Of a stretch of 7,979 nucleotides of DNA, positions 1-5,929 are shown in pieces; the stretch's first letter is position 1, and the number at the start of each line of letters is the position of its first letter. Origin of the DNA: Clostridiaceae bacterium (GTDB lineage: Bacteria; Bacillota; Clostridia; Saccharofermentanales; Fastidiosipilaceae). Where the stretch lies: the NCBI GenBank assembly GCA_012514965.1, contig JAAYZH010000152.1:1-7979 (forward strand). The letters run 5' to 3'. The translations under genes were made by a program, and so were the position numbers. The notes beneath the pieces were generated by a model. That model had not been told where the DNA came from. It did no database searches and was given only the letters and a program-made list of their open reading frames with translations.

Positions 1-510
1 GCGAATGGTGCAGGTCCTTCCGCTCAATACCATCAGGCCCCACCCTATCAAGCGCCGCCTCACCAGGCTCCGTATTACCAGGCGCAACCTCAGCAGGCCC
101 CACGCTATCAGGCACCGCCTCAGCAGAACGGCTACGCAGCCCCAGCCTACAACTATAACCAGGCAAGCGCTTATTCGCACCCGACGACACCGAATGGTAC
201 TTACGCGCCTGCGTCTGCACCGACCTTCACGGATGAATACCAGTTGCCCTCCCGCTACCGCCTCATCCATCCCTGGGGCTATGTGGGTTACACCATACTG
301 TTTTCCATTCCGCTGATTGGTTTTATTTTACTTATCGTTTTTTCTTTGAACCGCGAAAAGCTAAACCGCATGTACTTCGCAAGATCGTACTTTTGCTTTT
401 TGCTGCTCGGTATTCTGATGTCCATAGTTCTTGCTGTGGTTGTGATGTCGATGGGCGGCCTTGACGCCTTTTGGGAGGCTTTCCAAGAAGCGGTGTACAG
501 CTACTATTAG
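1..510 (+). CDS. Two-helix membrane protein with Q/P/Y-rich N-terminal tail (5' truncated)
   Basis: The reading frame is open from the first base of the window to a TAG at 508-510, so the start lies upstream and 169 residues are visible. Residues 1 to about 80 are low complexity and rich in Gln, Pro, Ala and Tyr, with QAPP/YQAP-type repeats, and are probably disordered and cytoplasmic. A conserved-looking module follows: a Trp-Gly-Tyr entry at about 92-94, a first membrane helix at about 95-117, a short basic and polar loop (NREKLNR), an ARSYF motif, and a second helix at about 130-155. This tail plus two-helix layout recalls the small zinc-ribbon or low-complexity membrane proteins frequent in Clostridia, whose function is unknown. 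Any zinc ribbon would lie in the missing part. An internal TTG at 244 is in frame but has no good ribosome binding site, so it is not taken as the start. An intrinsic terminator follows 30 bases downstream. Confidence 0.75.
   Translation, partial: ANGAGPSAQYHQAPPYQAPPHQAPYYQAQPQQAPRYQAPPQQNGYAAPAYNYNQASAYSHPTTPNGTYAPASAPTFTDEYQLPSRYRLIHPWGYVGYTILFSIPLIGFILLIVFSLNREKLNRMYFARSYFCFLLLGILMSIVLAVVVMSMGGLDAFWEAFQEAVYSYY
31..150 (+). repeat. Imperfect 60-bp direct repeat coding for the Q/P/Y-rich tail
   Basis: Bases 34-63 and 94-123 match at 26 of 30 positions and are exactly 60 bp apart, which is 20 codons and so preserves the frame. They encode QAPPYQAPPHQ and QAPRYQAPPQQ. The second halves of the two units (64-90 and 124-150) have diverged much more. 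This is the pattern expected from slippage or unequal-exchange growth of a low-complexity tail. The copy number could vary between strains, and more copies may lie upstream of the window. Confidence 0.6.
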
Positions 511-539
511 AGTCCTAGTCATTAGAGGATTGATCCGGA

Positions 540-571
540 GCAGGCACGGCTTACGCTATGCCTGCTTTTTT
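540..571 (+). terminator. Rho-independent terminator of the first gene
   Basis: GCAGGCA at 540-546 pairs perfectly with TGCCTGC at 559-565 across a 12-base loop, and six T residues follow at 566-571. It lies 30 bases after the TAG of the two-helix membrane protein and is oriented to stop its transcript. Confidence 0.85.
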
Positions 572-678
572 GCTGTCTGGGGCGATGGCCAAATTTTGCG
601 TTATTCCAAGCCTTGAGCACACACTTTCGCAATTTTTGTCCAGATTCACCCACTCTTTCGCGTCTTCCTCTAGCCAAT

Positions 679-767
679 CCCCCCAGCCTCCCTCTTCCTT
701 TCCCCGCCCCCATCCGCACACGGGCCCACCGCCCACCGGCCCACCTCACTCACCGTCGCCCCACCCC
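679..767 (-). other. Candidate G-quadruplex-forming region (minus strand)
   Basis: The plus strand carries C runs of three or more at 679-684, 690-692, 702-705, 707-711, 725-727, 732-734, 740-742, 759-762 and 764-767, so the minus strand has nine G tracts within 90 bases. Some loops are short (1 to 5 bases), but at least one loop in each four-tract set is 9 bases or longer. The motif therefore falls outside the strict loop limit of 7 and is a relaxed match only. Confidence 0.4.
724..745. repeat. Triple GCCCACC heptamer repeat
   Basis: GCCCACC occurs at 724-730, 731-737 and 739-745. The first two copies are directly adjacent and the third follows after one extra G. It lies inside the C-rich tract, about 230 bases upstream of the EF-G-like start codon. 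It could be a slippage product or a cluster of protein binding sites, and the sequence alone does not decide. Confidence 0.5.
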
Positions 768-871
768 TCCGACGTCCTCCGCCGTGGGTGCAGGGGCCCT
801 GTTTGGCCGTGCTTAAAAACCGCCTTGTCAAAACTGCCAGAAATTGCTTAAGAGAAATATGCAAAACATAC

Positions 872-895
872 AGTAAACTTCAACGTTTATTTACT
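872..895. promoter_or_regulatory. Inverted repeat abutting the -35 box, possible operator
   Basis: AGTAAA at 872-877 is mirrored by TTTACT at 890-895. A nested second pair, TAAAC at 874-878 and GTTTA at 885-889, shares the same centre region. The right arm ends one base before the proposed -35 hexamer, a usual place for a regulator site. The surrounding DNA is AT-rich, so a chance inverted repeat or an UP-like element is also possible. Confidence 0.3.
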
Positions 896-923
896 TTGAT
901 TTGTTCAAAATGTCTAGTATAAT
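896..923 (+). promoter_or_regulatory. Promoter of the EF-G-like gene
   Basis: A perfect TATAAT lies at 918-923, and TTGATT at 896-901 serves as the -35 box with a 16-base spacer, matching the first four bases of the consensus. The DNA upstream is AT-rich. Transcription would begin near 930 and give a leader of about 45 bases before the ATG at 975. The TTG at 924 follows the -10 box directly, so it cannot be a translated start. Confidence 0.75.
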
Positions 924-932
924 TTGGGGACA

Positions 933-945
933 GGCGATTTTCGCC
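933..945 (+). promoter_or_regulatory. Small 5' leader hairpin of the EF-G-like transcript
   Basis: GGCGA at 933-937 pairs with TCGCC at 941-945 across a 3-base T loop, only a few bases after the predicted transcription start. Such a hairpin at the 5' end could protect the mRNA from 5'-end-dependent decay. It leaves the ribosome binding site at 962-970 free. The function is inferred. Confidence 0.4.
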
Positions 946-961
946 AGGCAAGAGAACACAC

Positions 962-970
962 AGGAGGTGA
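962..970 (+). promoter_or_regulatory. Strong ribosome binding site fixing the EF-G-like start
   Basis: AGGAGGTGA is fully complementary to the 16S rRNA 3' end and ends four bases before the ATG at 975. It decides for this start over the longer open frame beginning at the TTG at 924, which would overlap the promoter. Confidence 0.85.
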
Positions 971-974
971 CGGA

Positions 975-3041
975 ATGAAGAAGTATTCCGCAGAGAACAT
1001 TCGCAATGTCGCAATTCTGGGACACAGCGGAGCAGGGAAGACATCCTTTTGCGAAGCTGTGCTGTACAAGTCCGGAGTGGTCGATCGTCCAGGCAAGAGC
1101 AATGACGGGAATACCGTTCTTGACTTTGACGATGAGGAGAAGAAGCGTCATATCAGTATCAATACCAGCGTGGCCAGCTGCGTGTGGGAAGATACGAAGG
1201 TGAACCTGATTGACACTCCCGGAGATTTTGACTTTCTGGGTGAGGTAGTCCAGGCCCTGCGCGTTGCCGACTGCGGCATCGTGGTCCTGAGCGCGAAGGA
1301 CGGTGTTACCGTCGGCGCTGAGAAGTCAGTGCGTTTCCTGCAGAGGCAGGATATTCCTTTTGCCATTTTCGTGAACAAAATGGACGAAGCCTCGGCTGAT
1401 TTTATGAAGACGATGGCGGATATCCGCAATCATTTTGGCCGTGACTGCACAATTATGATGATCCCGATCCAGGAAGAGAATAAGTACTTGGGCTATATTG
1501 ACGTTATCAACCGCAAGGCTTATCTCTACAACGAGAAGGGCGAGCGCTATGAGACGGCCGTGCCCGAGAACTATCAGGAAGACCTGGATCTTCAATATAA
1601 CAACCTGATGGAGCAGGTGGCGGAGAGTGATGAAGAGCTGATGGAGAAGTACTTCGCCGAAGAGCCCTTCACACGTGAGGAGATTTCCCGCGGCTTGCAC
1701 GATCGCATTGGCGGCGGATATATGATTCCGGTCTGGACCGGTTCTGCTCTGGAGCTTAAGGGCATCCGCTTCATGATGAACCGCATTGTGGACCATATGC
1801 CTTCTGCCGCAGCCCATCGCGCGGTCAACGCCGTGAAGAAGGACGGTTCCGCGCTCAGCTTGAGCGCTGATCCCAAGGGTCCCTTGGCAGCTTTTGTGTT
1901 CAAGACTTTGGCCGACCCCTTTGTCGGCAAGATTTCGCTGTTCCGTATCTATTCCGGTACTTTGTCACAGAATCAGACTGTATGGAACGCGAACCGGGAG
2001 AAAGAAGAGCGCATCGGCGGCTTGAGCTTCGTCCAGGGCAAGAATCAGCTGGCGCAGGACAGTATCGAAGCCGGCGATATCGGCGCTATTACGAAGCTTG
2101 GTTTCACGATGACCGGCGACACACTGAGTGTAAAGGAACAGCCTCTGATTCTGCCGCGTATCGTTTACCCCGCCGCGCCTCTGCGTATGGCGATTGCTCC
2201 TACGGCGAAGGGTGAAGAAGAGAAGATCGCCGCGGGTCTGGCCCGTCTGCAGGAAGAGGATCCGACCTTCTCCTTTGGCAACGATCCTGAGACGAAAGAG
2301 ATGGTTATCAACGGCTTAGGCGAGCTGCAGCTCGATGTGCTGCGCTCCAAGCTGAAGAATAAGTTTAAGGTGGATTCGGTTCTCAAGACTCCGCGCATAC
2401 CGTACAGAGAGACAATCCGCAAGAAGGTCAAGGTCCAGGGCAAGCACAAGAAACAGTCCGGCGGCCATGGCCAGTATGGCGATGTCTGGGTCGAGTTCGA
2501 GCCTTGTGATGCTGACGGCCTGGTTTTCGAAGAGAAAGTCTTCGGTGGATCTGTGCCCAGAGCGTATTACCCCGCGGTTGAGAAGGGCTTACAGGAGTCT
2601 GTCGAGAGCGGCGTGCTGGCCGGTTATCCTGTGGTAGGCGTCAAGGCTATTCTGGTCGACGGCAGCTATCATGATGTGGACTCTTCTGAATTAGCGTTCA
2701 AGATTGCGGCTTCTCTGGCCTTCAAGGCTGGTATGCAGCAAGCCGGGTCTGTTCTCATGGAACCCATCTATGCTGTCGAGATTCATGTTCCCGAAGAAGA
2801 AATGGGCAACATCATGAGCGATATTAACAAACGCCGCGGCCGCATTCAGGGCATCGACTCGAAGTCGGGCATGAGTGTTGTGAACGCCGAGATTCCGCTG
2901 TCTGAGATGCTTCGTTACGCAACCGACCTTCGCGCCATGACGCAGGGACGCGGCTGGTATGACATGTCCTTTGTCCGTTACGAAGAGATGCTGCCGCAAA
3001 TGGCTGAGAGAGTCATCGCTGACAGCAAGCGCGAAGAGTAG
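975..3041 (+). CDS. EF-G-like translational GTPase (EF-G2 class paralog)
   Basis: This 688-residue protein has the full five-domain length of elongation factor G. It acts in the cytoplasm on the ribosome, where the family promotes tRNA-mRNA translocation or recycling. Visible motifs are the P-loop GHSGAGKT (16-23), switch I KRHISI (57-62), G3 DTPG (80-83), G4 NKMD (134-137) and G5 GSA (256-258). Domain II starts near 300 and domain III near 400 with the EEDPTF signature. Domain IV holds KQSGGHGQYG (493-502) and a YHDVDSSE-type loop, and domain V begins near 597. Two features point to the paralog rather than housekeeping FusA. The P-loop is HSGAGK instead of HIDAGK, and switch I has Ser61 where EF-G has the GTP-coordinating Thr of RGIT. 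Asp84 also replaces the catalytic His after DTPG, whereas relatives I know of usually have Tyr there. GTP binding looks intact, but hydrolysis is probably slow or different. The gene stands alone between its own promoter and terminator. Family assignment is firm; the precise role is open. Confidence 0.93.
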   Translation: MKKYSAENIRNVAILGHSGAGKTSFCEAVLYKSGVVDRPGKSNDGNTVLDFDDEEKKRHISINTSVASCVWEDTKVNLIDTPGDFDFLGEVVQALRVADCGIVVLSAKDGVTVGAEKSVRFLQRQDIPFAIFVNKMDEASADFMKTMADIRNHFGRDCTIMMIPIQEENKYLGYIDVINRKAYLYNEKGERYETAVPENYQEDLDLQYNNLMEQVAESDEELMEKYFAEEPFTREEISRGLHDRIGGGYMIPVWTGSALELKGIRFMMNRIVDHMPSAAAHRAVNAVKKDGSALSLSADPKGPLAAFVFKTLADPFVGKISLFRIYSGTLSQNQTVWNANREKEERIGGLSFVQGKNQLAQDSIEAGDIGAITKLGFTMTGDTLSVKEQPLILPRIVYPAAPLRMAIAPTAKGEEEKIAAGLARLQEEDPTFSFGNDPETKEMVINGLGELQLDVLRSKLKNKFKVDSVLKTPRIPYRETIRKKVKVQGKHKKQSGGHGQYGDVWVEFEPCDADGLVFEEKVFGGSVPRAYYPAVEKGLQESVESGVLAGYPVVGVKAILVDGSYHDVDSSELAFKIAASLAFKAGMQQAGSVLMEPIYAVEIHVPEEEMGNIMSDINKRRGRIQGIDSKSGMSVVNAEIPLSEMLRYATDLRAMTQGRGWYDMSFVRYEEMLPQMAERVIADSKREE

Positions 3042-3071
3042 ACCTGCGTTTCTCTTGTGAATACGTGACCT

Positions 3072-3112
3072 CACCGCTTCCGGAAGTTTTTTCGGAAGCG
3101 GTGGTTGTATTT
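3072..3112 (+). terminator. Terminator after the EF-G-like gene
   Basis: CACCGCTTCCG at 3072-3082 pairs perfectly with CGGAAGCGGTG at 3093-3103 across a 10-base loop, giving a very stable 11-bp stem followed by a T-rich but interrupted tail. The loop itself contains six T residues just after the palindrome CTTCCGGAAG (3077-3086). It starts 30 bases after the TAG of the EF-G-like gene. The weak tail leaves some doubt about efficiency. Confidence 0.75.
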
Positions 3113-3140
3113 GTGGAACAGACAAGTTATCGGCTATGAT
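3111..3140 (+). promoter_or_regulatory. Probable promoter of the PHP-nitroreductase-AEC-SDR operon
   Basis: TATGAT at 3135-3140 matches the -10 consensus at five of six bases. TTGTGG at 3111-3116 is a weak -35 with an 18-base spacer. It lies right after the upstream terminator and about 40 bases before the ATG at 3182. No other promoter-like site is evident between the terminator and the operon. Confidence 0.45.
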
Positions 3141-3181
3141 GAATAGCAAACACTTGTAACAGTGAAGAACGGAGAGACTCG

Positions 3182-4159
3182 ATGCGAACGAACATCTGGA
3201 ATTACGAAAAAGGCCAGCTTTGCAATCGTGAAGTGGCAGAAAGCAATAACCGGGAGTCCTTAAGGCTCCTGTGGGAGGTTATGCTGGAGGGAGCTCTGGA
3301 TCTGCACACGCACAGCAATGTGTCGGATGGCAAGACCAGCCCGCCGCAGCTGGTGCAGGAAGTGCTGACCCACAGGCTGAAGGTGTTCGCTTTGACCGAC
3401 CACGACACGATTGCCGGCATCGAGGCTATCAGCATGCTCTACGAGAAGCTGAGCCAGATGGGCATCGACTTGCCGGATTTCTTTCCGGGTGTGGAGATCA
3501 GCGCGGAGCTCGATGGGCAGGAGGTCCATCTCCTGGGCTATTACCCCAGCGGATCGATCCGTTGTCTGGATGGGTATTTGCAGGAGCGCCGCATGGATCG
3601 TGAAGCACGTAACCGTTTACTATGCGCGGGGGCTGACTCGCTCGGTATGCCGATTCAGTATTCTGAACTGAGCAGCGAGGGCGGGCATGTCGTCGGCCGT
3701 CTGCATATGGCGCAGATTTTGATTCGCAAAGGCTATGTCACGTCTGTCAAGGAGGCTTTCGAACGTTTCCTGGCGGAGGGAAAGCCCTTGTATATTAAGC
3801 GTGATCTGCCGGCGGCAGAGACCGCGATCAAGCAGATCCGCCAGACCGGCGGCGTGCCAGTATTGGCCCATCCGGCTCTTTACAAGGGCTGGCTGCGCGG
3901 GGAACAAGCGGGCAGCGAGGCTGACTTGCAGAAGCGATTCGCTGCGTTGCAGGCTGTGGGGCTGCAGGGAGTAGAAGTAGTCCATGGCGAGACTGCTTTG
4001 GCCGAGAGCAGGGTGGTTGCGGCGGCCGCCGCCAGCCTCGAACTCCTGCCGACAGTGGGTTCGGATTATCACGGAAGTCACAAGCCACATGTTCACCTGT
4101 ATAAAGATACGGACGACTTCCTCCCCTTTCTGGCAGAATACTTCAAGGAATTTCAATAA
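3182..4159 (+). CDS. PHP-domain phosphoesterase, YciV/RNase AM-like
   Basis: This 325-residue cytoplasmic protein belongs to the PHP superfamily of metal-dependent phosphoesterases (COG0613 type). Its known members remove phosphate from nucleoside 3',5'-bisphosphates such as pAp or trim RNA 5' ends. Visible metal-binding motifs are DLHTHS (40-45) with SDG (48-50), TDHD (72-75), GVEIS (103-107), His116, GRLH (172-175), AHP (229-231), His268 and GSDYHG (293-298). All expected ligand motifs look present, so it should be active. The ATG at 3182 has GGAGAG at 3171-3176 and suits the promoter. An in-frame ATG at 3281 (Met34) sits only six residues before the first motif, where the family usually begins, but its GGGAGG is just two bases away, too close for a good site. 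The first 33 residues are therefore either a real extension or untranslated. It is the first gene of a four-gene operon, with 24 bases to the next. The exact substrate cannot be read from the sequence. Confidence 0.88.
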   Translation: MRTNIWNYEKGQLCNREVAESNNRESLRLLWEVMLEGALDLHTHSNVSDGKTSPPQLVQEVLTHRLKVFALTDHDTIAGIEAISMLYEKLSQMGIDLPDFFPGVEISAELDGQEVHLLGYYPSGSIRCLDGYLQERRMDREARNRLLCAGADSLGMPIQYSELSSEGGHVVGRLHMAQILIRKGYVTSVKEAFERFLAEGKPLYIKRDLPAAETAIKQIRQTGGVPVLAHPALYKGWLRGEQAGSEADLQKRFAALQAVGLQGVEVVHGETALAESRVVAAAAASLELLPTVGSDYHGSHKPHVHLYKDTDDFLPFLAEYFKEFQ

Positions 4160-4183
4160 TCTTTCGCGCAAGAGGAGACAACT

Positions 4184-5002
4184 ATGCCCGAACAAGCTGC
4201 TTTGACCCGTAATTTGACGGATATGCATACACCTGCTGACTGGCCGGTCAATGAGACCATCGAGAGGCTCCTGCAGCACCGCACGATTCGCGCTTTCGCG
4301 GATGAGCCTGTGGAGGCGAGCACGATTGCCATGCTGGCGGAAGTGTGCAATCGCACGGCGACTTCGACGGGCATGCAGCAAGCCAGCTGGATTCGTGTAA
4401 CGGATAAGAGTCTGGCCCGGGAGATTGCTGCCGTTTGCAAGCAGGACTATGTTGCTGAGGCAGCGGAGCTGTGGATATTCGCAGCCGATTGCTATCGTAA
4501 CAGCCGATTGGCGGATAGCCACGACAGCGACGGCATGGGTGCCAATGACATGAACCGTCTGACCCAGGCCTGGACGGACGCTGTTCTCTGCGCGCAGAAT
4601 CTGACCACCGCAGTGGAGTCGCTTGGCTATGGCGCGGTCTACCTCGGCAGTATTTTGAACGATCCGGCGAAGATCATTGACCTTTTACAGTTGCCAAAGC
4701 TGACGTTTCCGGTGCTGGGGGTGGCCTTTGGCCGCGCAGCCCAGTCGCCTCAGTTCAAGCCGCGCATGCCGGTCGATCTGCGTACGTTTGAGAACCGCTA
4801 TGAAGCTCCGGCGGATTACGCGGCTGCCTTCGCGGATTATGATCAGGTCATGACCCAGTACTACGACTTGCGCAATTCCAACCGGCGCCTGGACTCGTTC
4901 AGCAGCCAGGTGTGTCAGCGCCTTGCCGACAAGAGTCCGCGCCGTGCACGAATTTTGCAGGACATTGCCGCCCAGGGCTTCGACCTCAAGGCGGAGGGCT
5001 AA
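4184..5002 (+). CDS. NfsA/FRP-type FMN-dependent nitroreductase
   Basis: This 272-residue protein resembles the oxygen-insensitive NAD(P)H nitroreductases of the NfsA/flavin reductase P group. They work as FMN-binding cytoplasmic dimers on quinones, nitroaromatics or flavins. The visible signature is the FMN phosphate-binding HRTIRAF stretch (32-38), followed by EPV. The stretch STGMQQASWIRVTD (61-74) matches the flavin and NfsA core. YVAEAAELWIFAAD (89-102) is the typical central strand region, GYGAVYLGSI (148-157) the second flavin-binding loop, and PVLGVAFG...KPRMP (176-196) the C-terminal part with the Lys/Arg used by NfsA relatives. A tail of about 70 residues follows, ending in a basic segment. 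The start at 4184 has AGAGGAG at 4171-4177 with six-base spacing. The stop TAA touches the ATG of the next gene, so translation is probably coupled. The natural substrate is unknown; NADPH preference is inferred from family resemblance. Confidence 0.88.
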   Translation: MPEQAALTRNLTDMHTPADWPVNETIERLLQHRTIRAFADEPVEASTIAMLAEVCNRTATSTGMQQASWIRVTDKSLAREIAAVCKQDYVAEAAELWIFAADCYRNSRLADSHDSDGMGANDMNRLTQAWTDAVLCAQNLTTAVESLGYGAVYLGSILNDPAKIIDLLQLPKLTFPVLGVAFGRAAQSPQFKPRMPVDLRTFENRYEAPADYAAAFADYDQVMTQYYDLRNSNRRLDSFSSQVCQRLADKSPRRARILQDIAAQGFDLKAEG

Positions 5003-5929
5003 ATGGAAATTGTCACTACTATGACAAAGCTCCTGCTGGCTATCGCCGCGGGGTTTTTTCTGCGCAAACGAGGTGTTCTCAGCAAGGATACAGACAGCGG
5101 CATGTCGCAGGTGATTTTGCAGGTCTCGATGCCGGCTCTGATTCTGGGTTCGGCCAGTGGCCTGAATACACCGGACGCGGCCCTGAGCAGCGATGCGGTC
5201 TTGCGGTTAATTTGGCTGGGCTTCCTGTTTTATGCACTTATGGTTCCCCTGGCCTGGCTGCTGGCGCGTTTCCTTAAGACAGCCGTGAACCTGCGGGGCA
5301 CGACTATGCTGATGCTGATGTTCCCCAATGCCGTTTTTATGGGCTATCCTGTGGTCAGCGCTTTTTTAGGGAGAGAGGCCGTTTTTTACACTACGGTATT
5401 TCACCTGCCTTTTAACCTCCTGTTTTTCACGTTGGGACTGTATCTCATCCAGAAGGACCACAATCCGGAGCACCGCTTCAGCCTGGGCAATTTCCTGACG
5501 CCGGGTGTGGTGGCTTCTTTGGCCGCGATTATTCTGTATTTTTCGGGCCTGAACCTGCCGTCACTGCTGACGGAGAGTCTGGGCTTTATCGGTTCGCTGA
5601 CCCCGCCGCTGTCTCTGGTCGTGATCGGTTCCGGGCTGGCCGCGAATTCTCTGCGTGAGCTTTTTGGGCAGCACAGACTCTATTGGATCTCGTTGCTGCG
5701 TCTCTTTTTGATTCCATTGGGAGCCATGCTCCTGACGAGGGTCTTTCTGAATAATCCCATGGCTATACAGGTGGTGGCCCTCACGGTTGCTATGCCGATC
5801 GCTTCCGCCGTGGGGATGGGCAGCGCGCAATACCCTGAGCAGGGGAAGTTCGCCGCTCAGGCTGTGGGGCTGACGACACTGCTTGCCATGCTTTCGATCC
5901 CGCTGTGGTTTGCTTTTATTGGAGGGTAG
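5003..5929 (+). CDS. AEC (auxin efflux carrier) family permease
   Basis: This 308-residue, strongly hydrophobic protein has the length and roughly ten-helix layout of bacterial AEC transporters, secondary carriers for small organic anions such as malate-type acids. Recognisable points are an N-terminal helix (8-20) followed by the RKRG loop, and the PALIL segment (44-48). The hallmark FPNAVFMGYPV (107-117) lies in the crossover region of the first half, with PPLSLVVIGSGLA (201-213) and AMPIASAV (263-270) in the second half. The two halves look like the inverted repeat expected for this fold. GGAGGG at 4993-4998, inside the end of the nitroreductase gene, supports the ATG at 5003, four bases away, with the preceding TAA directly abutting. 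A start at Met7 is less likely. The transported compound cannot be told. Its position between a reductase and a dehydrogenase suggests export or import of a redox-related organic acid, which is inference. Confidence 0.9.
   Translation: MEIVTTMTKLLLAIAAGFFLRKRGVLSKDTDSGMSQVILQVSMPALILGSASGLNTPDAALSSDAVLRLIWLGFLFYALMVPLAWLLARFLKTAVNLRGTTMLMLMFPNAVFMGYPVVSAFLGREAVFYTTVFHLPFNLLFFTLGLYLIQKDHNPEHRFSLGNFLTPGVVASLAAIILYFSGLNLPSLLTESLGFIGSLTPPLSLVVIGSGLAANSLRELFGQHRLYWISLLRLFLIPLGAMLLTRVFLNNPMAIQVVALTVAMPIASAVGMGSAQYPEQGKFAAQAVGLTTLLAMLSIPLWFAFIGG

Larger units (their letters stand above)
572..838. other. Gene-free C-rich, G-poor intergenic tract
   Basis: No credible gene is seen here on either strand. 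Frames that stay open encode only Pro/Ser/His-rich or Gly/Arg-rich low-complexity peptides and lack ribosome binding sites. From about 600 to 780 the plus strand is pyrimidine-rich with many C runs and few G, unlike the flanking coding DNA. A plus-strand transcript reading past the upstream terminator would therefore be C-rich and G-poor, as expected of a Rho-loading (rut) site. That role is inference. Confidence 0.5.

Noticed and set aside
791..801. Palindrome CAGGG-G-CCCTG as a hairpin
   Set aside because: The loop would be a single base, so the hairpin cannot form well, and no T run follows.
558..851. A 97-codon plus-strand frame through the C-rich tract
   Set aside because: The product is Pro/Ser/His-rich with no conserved feature, starts inside the terminator hairpin, and has no ribosome binding site.
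924..974. An N-terminal extension of the EF-G-like protein from the TTG at 924
   Set aside because: It would start directly after the -10 box, before transcription begins, while the ATG at 975 has a near-perfect ribosome binding site.
3136..3159. A seven-codon leader-peptide frame upstream of the PHP gene
   Set aside because: Its ATGs overlap the proposed -10 box, so it would not be in the transcript, and it has no ribosome binding site or attenuator-like codon run.
3620..4522. A 300-codon open frame on the minus strand across the PHP and nitroreductase genes
   Set aside because: It lies opposite two well-recognised genes, crosses their junction, resembles no known family in composition, and has no promoter or ribosome binding site. 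It is a shadow caused by codon bias.
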